In this document: positions 34,342 through 45,779 of the stretch, one piece after another
Layout: each line of letters begins with the position of its first letter
Numbering within the stretch: the stretch's first letter is position 1
NCBI RefSeq assembly: GCF_040183065.1
Contig: NC_091130.1
Span: forward strand, 126,785,414 to 126,849,413
Direction: 5' to 3'
Source of the DNA: Periplaneta americana
Lineage: Eukaryota > Arthropoda > Insecta > Blattodea > Blattidae
Length of the DNA: 64,000 nucleotides
Program-made: the position numbers and the translations under genes
The notes under the pieces: model-generated
The model's input: only the letters and a program-made list of their open reading frames with translations
What the model was told of the DNA's origin: nothing
Database searches by the model: none

Positions 34342-34597
34342 TATTTTATTTTAGTAGGTTATTTTACGACGCTTTATCAACATCTTAGGTTATTTAGCGT
34401 CTGAATGAGATGAAGATGATAATGCCAGTGAAATGAGTCTGCGGTCCAGCACCGAAAGTTACCCAGCATTTGTTCACATTGGGTTGAGGGGAAAACCCAG
34501 GAAAAACCTCAACCAGGTAACTTGCCCCGACCTGCAATCGAACTCGGGCCACCTGGTTTCGCGGCCAGACGCGCTAACCGTTACTCCACAGGTGTGG
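34342..34597 (-). mobile_element. tRNA-derived SINE, family A, copy 3, 15-bp target duplication
   Basis: Full-length copy on the minus strand. It is flanked by ATGATGTAATGGATT at 34327-34341 and 34598-34612. The tail GCGTCGTAAAATAACC lies at the left end. The long duplication indicates LINE-type target-primed integration. Confidence 0.94.
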
Positions 34598-34857
34598 ATG
34601 ATGTAATGGATTCAAAACGAAAAAACACTAAGTCATTGAAATCTATTTTCGTTACCCCAGCAGTGTCCGTAGACATCTTCCCTGCTAGCATGTCTTTTAT
34701 GTCACAGAATATCGCATATATTCTTAGACTAATCACATAGGTGCATAGCTCAAAACTAGACTACTAGCTATCTCCTGTCCTCTCTTCTGATAAAGTGAAC
34801 TAGGTGTACGGGACTGTTTTCATTATCAGACAGTACCTCCTCTCCCTGCCTTATGAG

Positions 34858-35728
34858 CAAAGCTCGGAACTTGGGGACTTGTGTATCGTGCGCACGGGTA
34901 GGCCTAAGTTACAGGTATAACGTACACAAAGCTCACGCTGCAAGTGCTCAGGGATAGTCGTATGTACGAAGAAAGTGGTCACATCGAACGACAAGACGGA
35001 TGGCGAAACTGTGTCATGTCGAAGCCAGTGACATTCAGAGAATTACAGGTAAACGGTCTGTTTGAGAAATTAGGAAATACGTGTTATTCAAATGAGTATT
35101 ACAGGCTATAAGTTAAAAAATATATTTCTTAAATTTTAGATACAGAATTTCGTGGAGAAATTCGAAGGAGATACATTTTCTTCTTCGAATGGAGAAATAA
35201 TATTTTGTAAGTTGTGCCACACACAAACTAGAGGCTGGAAACGGGCATTTATTGAAAGACATAGCAGTACCTTAAATTGGTGGAAGATTTGTTCTTAGTC
35301 ACGAATCAAGTCATAGAGGGCCTGGTTTGGTAGTGACTCACAAATTGAAAACTATTTTTTAGAAAAAAAAATTAGATATGCTTAGCTACTTTTCTCAGAT
35401 ACGAGATCAGCTAGCAACTGCTGAAAATCTAACAGAAAATAGTAACAGTGAAAACATTCAGCATTTTAAGTTTGTTCTCGTCACTTCATGTGCCGCGGAA
35501 ATAAGTTTTTTTTCGTTTCAAATCACGTTTAACTAACAGGCGAAGAAGTTATGAGCTTGAAAATCTTCGAATGTAAATAGTCATACACTGCAATGAAAAT
35601 GTACAGAGCAGAACCACTTTTCTAGCAGATCTGGCAGTACCGCCGTGCTGGAAGCGGGAGTTTGTTGACATTGAAGTCCGGTCGCTTAGCCATGTGCAAA
35701 GACACAAGTCCCCAAGTTCCGAGCTTTG
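34858..35728 (+). mobile_element. hAT element with perfect 8-bp duplication, decayed
   Basis: 27-bp perfect inverted ends start CAAAGCTCGGAACTTGGGGA. They are flanked by CTTATGAG at 34850-34857 and 35729-35736. The plus strand near 35142-35260 reads IQNFVEKFEGDTFSSSNGEI then IFCKLCHTQTRGWKRAFIER: a BED/CGGBP1-like zinc finger (CxxC...H) as at the N-terminus of hAT transposases. Stops follow and the catalytic part is gone. The 871 bp are a deletion derivative. Confidence 0.92.
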
Positions 35729-36039
35729 CTTATGAGTATGACTGAGCAAATAAAGCATATGGGACGACAGGTAGGTCGCTACCCTCACTGCCCCCACCCA
35801 CTACTGTCCTGCTTTCCAACTTGATATCGCACTGTTTTCATCTATCGGGTCTAAAGTCTCTAAGCCTGGTTATGACAGACGTCTGCAAAAGCCTACTCGC
35901 GAGTAAGCCCCTGAACGGAACCGAAGCCAGTACGTAATGAGAGCGATCCGCCTCAGCCGTCCCCACCTGTACTGTACTACTCAATGTTTATGCGCAAATG
36001 AAGAGCAGTGTTGGACTATCATTATGTTGGTCGGAGTGT

Positions 36040-36800
36040 TCGACCGTTTCACAATGTCTTCTAATCATGGACATAATACATTCAAGGATGAGGGAAGAGA
36101 AATATATATATTTTTGTGTTAGTGGGGAGAATATGAAATGTTTAATTTGTTCTAAAATTCTTAAGGGTGTGTTAAAATTCAACATGCGGCGATACTACTC
36201 GACTCTTCACAAAGAATATCATAGACTACAATTACAGGTATGCTGGACATGTGAAAATAATTTATTTTGGAACGTCTGTATAACTGTTTGTTATACATAA
36301 TAATAAGTACATTACAATACGTTTACACTCAGTTTTGTATGATATAATTATTCATTTTAAGTGAAATACGTACAAATATTTTGATAAATTTGAAACAAGA
36401 ATATACAAACACAAATCACACATTTATCCTCGGTCTTAAACAAAAAAACTTCTTGCTAGCTATGTTCTAACTTGGAATATTGGAAAATCAATGAAGCCAT
36501 TTACAGAATACATTTGTAAAATCGTGTATACAGGACGTTACTAAAAACTGTGTCCAGAACAAAGTCACAAGTTTAAGAAAATTAATTGTCTCCAAACACA
36601 GTTCAGAGAAAGATTTGCAAGATTGCAAATGTAATTGAATCTGAAGTCGAAACCACAATTAACCAATTTGTAGCTTACTCACTTGCATTGGACGAAAGCA
36701 CAGATAGAAATGACAAAGCTTATGCGAAATTAATTGTTTCATTTTCCATGTTTGCATTCGCTCACGAATATTCCTCATTCAAAAGTATAAGCTTCGTAGT
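36040..36800 (+). pseudogene. GTF2IRD2/FAM200-like hAT transposase, N-terminal and middle remnants
   Basis: About 36092-36240 reads EEKYIYFCVSGENMKCLICS then KILKGVLKFNMRRYYSTLHK, the BED-like CxxC...H finger of this hAT lineage. About 36586-36780 reads NTVQRKICKIANVIESEVET, NQFVAYSLALDESTDRND and AYAKLIVSFS, matching the SLDESTD block with the first catalytic Asp. The segment between is degenerate. No C-terminus or inverted ends were found here. A C-terminal piece of the same lineage lies at 38150-38530 on the other strand. Confidence 0.72.
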
Positions 36801-37735
36801 AGGCTATGTCAAAATAATATACAAACGTATGATATTTCTTATCCTTTTGATGATATTATTTGTAAACATAAGTAGATCGTTGCCGCAATCCCTCACTGAC
36901 CGCTCTCATCTGTTGAGGTACGAGTCTCTCCCCCTTCTCTAGCCTTGCAGCACACTGTGTTCGGCGGGCAGCATCGAGAGCACGAATGACTACGCTTTTT
37001 GGAGACCTCTGTGTTATGACCTCCTGGAGGCTGTACAGAACGAGAATTTAATGGAAAACATTTTATTCTCCGAAGAAGCCACTTTCCATATTTGTGGGAA
37101 AGTGCACAGACACAACAGCTGAATATGGGCATATGAACAGCCACACGAAACATCGAAGTGGGAACGTGATAAACCAAAGGTGAATGATTGGTTGGGTATG
37201 ACAAAATTAAAACTGTTTGCCCCATGTTTTTTTCTTCTGAGAAATCAACAACGTCAACATGTTAGAACTGTTCCTGGAACAGCAGCTTCTACAGGATAGC
37301 ATACTGAATACAGTTGTGTTCCAGCAAGACGGTGCTCCTCCACATTTTGCACACATTGTCCGTTACTACCTGGACATAATCTTTCCAGGGAGATGGATAG
37401 GTAGAGGGTCACCTCGGCTGTGGCCTTCCCGTTCACCGGACCTTACCTTCCTTAGACTATTTTGCATAAGACTACATAAAGTCCGAAGTGTACACTAGTA
37501 AGGTGAATGGTCTACCTGATTTACGGAATCGTATCAGGTAAGCAGCAGACCTTATTATGGTTGACGTGTTACGATCTACATTTTGTTCCACTACTGAAAG
37601 ATGGAGTGTTTGTTTTAACATGAATGACGATCATGTAGGAAAGAAGTAGAATGAGTGTAAAATTTCACAATAACATTGATTTTTCTATCACAGCCTTCCT
37701 TCAATTAAATGGATAGGAACTTCAGAGACACCCTG

Positions 37736-38149
37736 TATATTAAACTCTCGCAGATCTTATTACACTTCGTGGCAAAAGAAGTGGTGTGGATTCTAAATCC
37801 TGCGATTGCAGTGATCATATTAGTTGCGTTAATGATTCAGAAGGAGTTTAGCTTGAAAGTTTATATTGCTAGTGAAATATTAAAAATCACAACGTAGGAT
37901 TTAAGACTTTATCGGTGTTGAATATGGAATGATTCTTCTCGGGTTCTCTGCCGGGTGAGTTGAATTGTTGATCCAAGCTTTCGATGACTAGTCCCACCAT
38001 CTTCTTCAGGGATTGAAGTAGATGGACTCCATTAATACGTTACAGCAGAGTTGATCTTAAAAAATGTTTCTAAAGCAAAACAATTTAATACATCCTTTGC
38101 ATAATATTCTTGTATTGAAAAAAGAAATCAAGTACATATATTTTTACAA
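37736..38149. other. Intergenic with a hammerhead-like motif
   Basis: Apart from the motif at 37979-38009 and its GC-richer surroundings (37935-38030, resembling a Penelope-type terminal repeat), nothing is recognised. Confidence 0.45.
37979..38009 (-). ncRNA. Second hammerhead-like core (candidate)
   Basis: The minus strand reads CTGAAGA, then a GATG/CATC stem with an 11-base loop, then GAAA. It is again CUGANGA-stem II-GAAA. A stem III and cleavage triplet were not identified. Surrounding sequence (GGATCAACAATTCAACTC, CACCCGGCAGAGAACCCG) looks like a repeat rather than a unique gene. Confidence 0.28.
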
Positions 38150-38532
38150 GGTTTCTCTGCTTCAGTGAGAAATATATGCTCGAAATGGCTTCATATTTAG
38201 GATTAATATTAGTTATCTTTAATCTCAAGTCTGTCGCAGCAATTATTCAGTTTCTTTTAACAGCTTTCATACACGAAAGAGCAGACAATCCCTGCTCACA
38301 CAAGCATTGGGGGAAACGGCATTACATGTTTCAAGGATTGTTCTGAGAGTTTTTTTATGTTCAACATGAACTTTCAGCCAAACTTAAACATAAACGTTCT
38401 TCCAGTCAGTGTCACACGATAACTCAAGCAGCTCATATTCCTCCTCTTTGGTGAGATTGTGAGTCTCCATGTTGATAATGGGAATTTGAAGTCTCATATT
38501 GTTATAATTAGGAACCGGAAAATAATCTCTGG
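38150..38532 (-). pseudogene. hAT transposase C-terminus (GTF2IRD2-like), frameshifted
   Basis: The minus strand reads PNYNNMRLQIPIINMETHNL, TKEEEYELLELSCDTDWKNV, then WLKVHVEHKK, and across frames remnants resembling a C-E-x-G-x-S block and NINPKYEAISSIYFS-like text at the end. This is the (Q/Y)EELxxLxxD ... KxxxKVLxPFxTTYLCExGFS layout of GTF2IRD2-type hAT proteins. Several frameshifts make it a relic. It abuts element B. Confidence 0.6.
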
Positions 38533-39101
38533 CAAGCAAACATTCTGATAGGGGCAGACAAAAAAAGTTATTTTTTTTTTCTTCCACCATGTTAATAATG
38601 TCAAAAGAAGTGCTTATACAAATTTTGGCCACTCGACCGCAATTAAGAGGCCGTCCAGAAAGCGATTTTCCTTGGGGCCGTTTACAGAAAAAACACAATT
38701 GCATTGAAAGATTTATTGAAACAGATACAGCAATTGTTGCGCTATTTGTCAACATATCCCCCACTGGAACTGAGACATTTATCATACCAGGGGATCAATT
38801 TTTGTATCCTTGTGTCGTAGAAGTCAGCCGCCTGGGATCGGAACCAGCAGCCTCTCTGTCAAATGTCCCAAGTCCAGTGGAGAATATGTTGAAAAATATC
38901 TCAACAATGTGTCTCTTGTAATAAATTTTGTCAATGAAATTGTGTTTTCTTTCTGTTAACGGCCCCTGGCGAACTTATTTTTACGGCCCTTATAATTGCG
39001 GTCGAGTGGCCAAAATTTGTATAAGCACTTCTTTTGACATTATGAACATGGTAAAAGAAAAAAAAAACTTTTTTATTTGCCTCCATCAGAATGTTTGCTT
39101 G
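38533..39101. mobile_element. Long-TIR element B, complete copy
   Basis: Arms of about 100 bp: CAAGCAAACATTCTGAT(A/G), an A/T-rich stretch, ACCATGTTAATAATGTC, AAAAGAAGTGCTTATACAAA, TTTTGGCCACTCGACCGCAA, all inverted at the right. The interior has only short frames. This is the empty-site reference for the split copy at 29711. Superfamily unassigned. Confidence 0.92.
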
Positions 39102-39708
39102 TGAGTTCGTCTTCATCCATATTACGATGACGTTTAAGACAACGATCCATTATAGACAAAACTTATAATATGTTTGTGATTATTGTGTTTAAACTTATAA
39201 TTTTACAATGTTTAATAACTTTTTTGGACGACATACCCCTTTTTCCTTACTTACCATTGTTGTTTACATGCTTCGTACGTTGACAATACGCACGTTCTCT
39301 GGTTGCTATGCAAACAAAAGAAATCGCACTAGTGTGCGGTAAATAAAACAAATACAGCCTTTATATAGAAAAATACACATTTTCATATCTTCATTTAGGC
39401 TTTTCCGGTATTAACTTAGCGCAATCGATCATCTGTGCTTCTTTAATCTCTTCATCCACTTAATCCTGAACCAATTCTTTTACCATAATAATTAAATGAT
39501 TACAAAACCTCTAATTAAACTCATATATTGACCAGATTAAAACAAATTTCATTACCAGAAACAATGACTATTTACACTGAAACAATGCGATACAAGTGTG
39601 AGAAATGCTTTATAACAGAATCGAGGAAAAGTTTGAAAAAAACGAGCTGCGAGATTGTGTTATGCACTTCACACGCATGTATTGCATACTGTTTTTTGGA
39701 CGATCGTT
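39102..39708. other. Intergenic, nothing recognised
   Basis: No repeat or domain seen. Confidence 0.5.
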
Positions 39709-39711
39709 AGT

Positions 39712-39795
<84 letters not shown>

Positions 39796-39866
39796 GTGTT
39801 TAATGTTATACTGATTTTAGATAAAGATGTATGTATGTATGTATGTATGTATGTATGTATGTATCC
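39709..39866. repeat. (TAAA)n and (GTAT)n microsatellites
   Basis: About 21 TAAA units end at 39796. About ten GTAT units run 39826-39866. Confidence 0.97.
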
Positions 39867-40642
39867 AATGTCTACCCATTTCACTTTACGTAATTCGGGT
39901 TCCTCATACTGCGGATAGATGGCAGGACTGTGATCCATTTTTCTACTTGTACACCACTTCGGTGGGCCACATTGTACAAGGACATCATTTTATTTTTACT
40001 AAAATTGTTAATATTAACCTAGCTATACCTTTCGATTAATGATTGAGACCCGGAAACACCGTTTGCTACCTCCTTCCACGACTGGAGTTCGATAATACTG
40101 GCGTAAAATACAAACAAATCACTTTACTAGGTACAGGAGGGAAGAAAAGTAGTTCTTCCATTTACGTAAAGTAGGAAATATCGCGATTTTGAGTGTGATA
40201 ATTTTCATTAGGTTTTGTTTAATCAAAATACAGTACAGTATTAACAATAAGTGTTTTTACTCACAAACTGAGTTATCCATGCGAACGTATTCATTATGCA
40301 GTGTATATTATACTGTCTACAGCACATTAGCGTACGATATAGAGAATGAAGTTAAATTGAAAAATAATCATAATATGGGTATTTAAACACATTCTTGAAA
40401 ATGGTGGCCGTTCATTTCGATACAGGCTTCAGTTCTTTTGTGCCTATTATCGCACTATAGACTATTGCATCTAATTCCAATTACCAGTTTCGTCTTTCAT
40501 ACTTAGTAACTCATGTTGAAATAATTCTGTACCAACTCTATAAAAGAGTACCTTAGGTACTGTAAATTCAGTCTTCACTTCTGCCCGACCCGCACAGATA
40601 AAATTACTCAGACACGCTATCTACTGTCCGTCCAAGTGGTTA
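39867..40642. other. Intergenic; short transposase tail at 40385-40425 (minus)
   Basis: The minus strand at 40425-40385 reads CIEMNGHHFQECV and a stop, resembling the C-terminus of mariner-type transposases (RCIExxGxHFE...). Too short for a firm call. The rest is unrecognised. Confidence 0.35.
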
Positions 40643-40880
40643 TGTCGCAGGATCGTAGAAAAGGGGGGGGGAATCACGTGATAGTTAATTACTTAACGAG
40701 GCCTTTTATTTAAGTTATTTTAAACAGTTGCATAATATTACGTAGACGTCCAATTAATTCCTAATAGAAATTAATGTTTTCAGAAAAGAGCTAAGGCCAG
40801 GCACTAGTCTTTACAGTGGAGCGAGCAGAAGCAGATGGGGGAAATCGGGATGCGACGTAGGAAATCGGACGACAGTACCT
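40643..40880 (+). repeat. Dispersed repeat S, copy 2 (uninterrupted)
   Basis: Matches 9797-9962 plus 10768-10815. The junction GGAGCGAGCAGAAGCAGATG is intact here, whereas a LINE 3' end separates the halves there. Identity unknown. Confidence 0.7.
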
Positions 40881-41039
40881 GTGCGAAAATATGATTGAAT
40901 ATTGGAAGTTTTCGTCACTGGAAAACGCGAACATATTTCTGAAACGTACTATAATCACTAACTCAGTACTGCGGCCTTGGTTCTGTGTGGAAGAGTTGGA
41001 ACTTCGTTAGTAGAAGGGGTGGGAGTGAAGTACATTAAA

Positions 41040-41498
41040 AAACTCAGGTACAATAAAAGTTGAAGGAAAAAATAAAATGATGTCCCTGTACATGTATAGT
41101 GTCTGTGGAGAGTTATGTCATGTACTAGTGTGAGTGTATGTGTAAGTGTTCGTGTAAGTGTAGTGTCTGGAATGAGTGATGATGGAGATGAGGAAGGGAG
41201 AGGGAGAAACCCGGTGCCGGTACTTAGCCTACTCCTGTGGAATAACACCAAGGGGGTCGCCAGACTTAACGTCCCCGTCCGATGGACGAATCACTATCAA
41301 CAATGACATATGCCTTCTCTTCATATGCACTGAGGAAAGATTTAGGATTTAACCCAGGCATATTGCTGCACAATCTAGTGATTAGAAGTTGCGCACCGCC
41401 ATCTCTCCTAGTGCCGAGGTAGAAATTTTACATGAATCGAACCCGGGCCGGCTAGTCTGAAGGCAGACACGCTACCACAGAGCTAACTAGGCGGACTT
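41040..41498 (-). mobile_element. tRNA-derived SINE, family C
   Basis: On the minus strand a tRNA-like head (CCTAGTTAGCTCTGTGGTAG A-box; GGCCCGGGTTCGATTC B-box) is followed by a body: ACCTCGGCACTAGG, GATGGCGGTGCGCAAC, GGACGGGGACGTTAAGTC. The boundary at the 3' side is uncertain. Open frames within are not genes. Confidence 0.65.
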
Positions 41499-42267
41499 TT
41501 TAAATAAAGATTCGTTTTATTTCTTTTGGATTTATATTTTAACGGGGCTTTGGATTTTGTTGCTATGATAGTACTGTTGATATGTGTATACAATTCCATA
41601 TTGTGTTTTGTCTTTCTGTATAGGTTGTAATTTTTTGCCAGTTTTGATATTAATCGTAGAATTTATGACAGAAATGATTGTAGATAACGATTGTGCTGAG
41701 CGATGGAATGTAGTGACAAGAAAAGGCGTGGAAAGTAGGTTGTGCTACTGAAGACATCGTAACGAAGGTATGAAGGAGCATTTGTATGATTTTACTTCCC
41801 GTATGGCGTTCGAGAAAATTTCATAACGTTGTTTTTTTTTTGTTACAGTTACTGTACAGGGAATCGTGTGGGAATTTGAAGTTCCGTGCCATGACAACAC
41901 TAACGGTAAGTAACAAAAAACGCAAGATCACCCAAAAAAATAACCTGCATACTGTCTTGGCAACAACGTTCAAATTTTCTTAAAGGAGAAATTTTTATTT
42001 ATCAAACAAATTTATGCAATATTCAAAATTGAAAACAATTTTATTTAAATGACGATCGTTAAAAAAATAGTGTACGATAAACATGCGTTAAGTGCGTAAC
42101 AGAATCTCGGAAACTGAAAAAAACTCGGCTTTGCCACGTTTTTCAAACTGTTTCCACGATTATGTTATAAGCCTCTTACCACATTTGTACCGCAGTATAG
42201 CCTATGACCTACGTATATACTATAATAACACACTAAGACTGTCGATGTAGTACATTATGCAACGAGC
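41499..42267. other. Intergenic, nothing recognised
   Basis: T-rich and A-rich low complexity only. Confidence 0.5.
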
Positions 42268-42363
42268 CTATAATGATAGTAATTAAGACGCGAGGATGTT
42301 TATGAAACGAGCGCAAGCTCGTTTCATAATTTTCATACAAGCGTCTTAATTACCATTATAGTC
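42268..42363. repeat. Imperfect 96-bp palindrome
   Basis: CTATAATGATAGTAATTAAG and ATGAAACGAGC on the left pair with GCTCGTTTCAT and CTTAATTACCATTATAG on the right. The central AGCGCAAGCT is almost loop-free. It could be a MITE, or part of the TIR element starting at 42378. Confidence 0.85.
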
Positions 42364-42377
42364 AAGTTTCATACGAC

Positions 42378-42853
42378 TTTTTATGCTCGACCATATTTCT
42401 AACTTGAAATTATTCACAAGTATTCATGTTATTCTTATGTGACTGGGGAGCGAACTGACCTTGTGCAATCTCGAAAATTGTGAGATGTGCGCAGACGCTA
42501 AAGTATTGATTTTTTCGGGCAACGAATGTCGACGACCTTGATATAATCTAGAGAGTAAGATAAACGTTAAACTTGATATAACCTTGAATTCGACATTGAA
42601 AAACGAGATGACAAATTGAATTTATTTGAATATTATTTACAATTAACGCTAATTATTATAGTAACAGAACATAACCTTCTGCGACAGTATTGGATTTCCA
42701 GCCTGCGTGACGTTTTGCTAGTTGTCTTTCGATTGCATATCCGAGAATAATCGAAAACCTGAACTTTAATGAGTAGGTGTACTTTAATGACATGCATTAA
42801 AGGACTGCTACCAGGTGTATAATTACTACATTTCGGCATGGTCGAGCATAAAA
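42378..42853. mobile_element. Possible TIR element, TTTTATGCTCGACCAT ends
   Basis: TTTTATGCTCGACCAT at 42378 is exactly inverted at 42838-42853. The interior contains ATTAAAGTAC/ACTTTAATGA-type sequence and no coding. Target duplication was not resolved. Confidence 0.6.
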
Positions 42854-42974
42854 AATTTTATTGAACAAATTTGTAAGTTCTACCAATAAAGATCAGAGAG
42901 CTTCTAACATTCTTGCCACATAAAAAAATTAAAAATCCTTGTGAAGGAAGAAAAAATATCCCTATACAGAATAC

Positions 42975-43023
42975 TTGCGGACCCTCAGAATGAGCTTCGG
43001 GGACCCCACTTTGAGAACCACTG
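42975..43023 (-). mobile_element. Solitary hAT terminus (CAGTGGTTCTCAA type)
   Basis: The minus strand starts CAGTGGTTCTCAAAGTGGGG then TCCCCGAAGC, the conserved end of a large hAT group. No partner end is present nearby, so the element's extent is unknown. Confidence 0.6.
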
Positions 43024-44033
<1,010 letters not shown>

Positions 44034-44407
44034 CAGGGTGTTTCAAGAATACACGGCAAAATTGCGGGGTTGGATTTCTCATATAGCAGAAGGAAAGGTT
44101 ATGTAAACAAGGATCCGGAAATTCGTGATTTCTGATTTATTACATTTTCTTTTAATTTCCTGTAATGATGCACTCTCTTCATTACCTTACAATAAATGTT
44201 CGAAATGCCCCCCCCTCCCATATTGCAGACTTCTTCTCATTGTCTCATTGAATTACTAACACGCTCAAAATGGCTGTCGTACGCAATGTATGAGAAGTTT
44301 CTAGAATTCCCCCACGAAGTCTTACTTCATCCTCCACAGCATTCGCGTACACTAACAACTTAAAGTACCCCACACAAAGAAATCCAATGGGTTTAGATCG
44401 GTTACTA

Positions 44408-45437
44408 GTCATAAAGTCCAGGATTAGAATGTCCATGCGTCTAAATGGCCATGAAATAATGTCCATGTTGAAAATGTCCTTGCTAAATTGTCCAAAGTCA
44501 AAATGTCCATAGTTCTTATAATGTCCACTTCACTCTGATGTCCACTACACCCTATAATGTCCACTAAATCCACTGTTCATGGTAGTTATAGTAACCTATG
44601 TAAGATTTTCAAGTGCAATGGATAGACCAGCTAAAATCTTGAATCCACAAAAGGGCCTTTCCTACGTTATCGTGCCTACTTGTACCAACATCACGACTAC
44701 AATAAAGGTAGAACAAAAATTTACTGGAGGTGTAGCGAAAGAAAACTTGGTAATGCTTCTATGATTACAGGCAGCAATCTTCAATTTCGAGACTTCTACA
44801 ATGCTTAAAGAATGAAGAAAACTAAGTATGGACGCAAATCATCGAAGTAAGAGTTGGATACACACAAATTAAGGAACCTCTAAATAAAACATATATCATA
44901 AATCAAAGACAAATACTGAAAATTGTGAGGAACTATGGAGAAATTCTCACATATGTACGAGGAACTGGATATCATCTGAAATCTGGCGCTGTGTCCCAAA
45001 ATGAAGAGCAGTAGTCCGGTTTTGGGAAATGTAGGCAATAAGGAAGAAAATGTCCTTTTCACATTTTTTTCTCATAGTTATTTAGTGTTATGAACATTGT
45101 GATCTCATGTACATTTTGTGTACGGATATTTTAATTTTTTTTAAAGTACTAGGTTAATTTACGACGTTTTATCAACATCTCAGGTTATTTAGCGTCTGAA
45201 TGAGATGAAGGTGATAATGCCGGTGAAATGAGTCCGGGGTCCAGCACCGAAAGTTACTCAGCATTTGCTCATATTGGGTTAAGGGAAAACCCCGGAAAAA
45301 CCTCAACCAGGTAACTTGCTTGCCCCGACCGCGAATCGAACTCGAGCCACCTGGTTTCGCGGCCAGAAGCGCTAGCCGTGGACATTTTGTCTTCATGGAA
45401 ATTTTGTCCTCATGGACATTTTGGTATATGGACAGTA
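44408..45437. mobile_element. Nested element with AATGTCCA repeats at both ends
   Basis: About ten ATGTCC motifs or variants lie at 44415-44580. Inverted versions (GGACATTTTG) lie at 45380-45437. The outer ends match as TCCAnnannnnAATGTCCATG. This suggests a TIR element with subterminal repeats. Target duplication unresolved and no recognisable coding between. Confidence 0.6.
45137..45379 (-). mobile_element. tRNA-derived SINE, family A, copy 4, head-truncated
   Basis: Body and GCGTCGTAAAttaacc-like tail match the other copies. The head stops within GCGCTAGCCG, so the A-box is missing. It lies inside the nested element. Confidence 0.85.
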
Positions 45438-45779
45438 TAAGGTGTAAGGATTTAGTTGAGGTGAGCGTGGAGGCCATGCAATTAGACCACCTCTGCATAT
45501 CCAGTGATCAAACATTACGTAACTACAGTCATTTTTGAACGTGCTAGTAACTCGTGAGGCGACGAAAAGCGGCCTGCAATATGGCAGTGGTGGACATTTC
45601 GAACATTTCTTGTAAGGTAATCAAGAGAGTGCATCATTACAGGAAATTCAAACAAAATGGGATATCTCAGAAATTAGTCTACACGAATCTCCGAACCCAT
45701 GTTTATATAAACTTTTTTTCTGTTCTACATGTAAGAAATCCAACCTTACATTTTTGCCATGTATTTTTTTAACACTTTG

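Larger units (their letters stand above)
33811..37009. mobile_element. 3199-bp composite insertion with 12-bp direct repeat
   Basis: TGTGTTATGACC occurs at 33799-33810 and 37010-37021. Splicing across it restores the transposase reading CRQAMCYD-LLEAVQNEN. Contents are a SINE (34342-34597), a hAT (34858-35728) and the 5' part of a GTF2IRD2-like hAT (36040-36800). The ends AGACATCGAG and GGAGACCTC show no terminal inverted repeat or poly-A. The 12-bp duplication suits a retroelement or unknown element better than hAT (8 bp) or mariner (TA). Confidence 0.8.
33347..37735 (+). mobile_element. Mariner-like element split by a 3.2-kb insertion
   Basis: The left end CAGCGTGTCTCTAAAGTCCC and the inverted right end CAGGGTGTCTCTGAAGTTCC are TA-flanked. 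Plus-strand coding starts at 33434 with MFTMEEQVVIVCAQ (HTH-like N-terminus) and runs, with frameshifts, to CRQAMCYD at 33810. It resumes at 37022 with LLEAVQNENLMENILFSEEA and continues to VVFQQDGAPPHF and RWIGRGSPRLWPSRSPDL. Removing 33811-37009 and one repeat leaves an element of about 1.2 kb, normal for mariner. It is non-functional: frameshifts, stops, and Glu where FSDEAT is usual. Confidence 0.88.
44034..45779. mobile_element. Foldback element made of two mariner-type 3' ends
   Basis: The ends CAGGGTGTTTCAAGAATAC and the inverted right end (CAAAGTGTTAAAAAAATAC) are TA-flanked. Arms of about 300 bp match throughout, sharing GCAAAAwTG..GGTTGGATTTC, TTTCCTGTAATGATGCACTC and GAAATGTTCGAAATG. 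Both arms also encode the transposase C-terminus on opposite strands: left, minus, PIGFLCVGYFKLLVYANAVE; right, plus, a diverged RRRKAACNMAVVDISNISCK just before a stop. So it arose by inverted duplication of the 3' end. The loop holds a further element and a SINE. Confidence 0.8.

Noticed and set aside
36586-36942. Host gene with an LDESTD motif
   Set aside because: The motif is the hAT catalytic block. Upstream BED finger and decay show a transposon relic.
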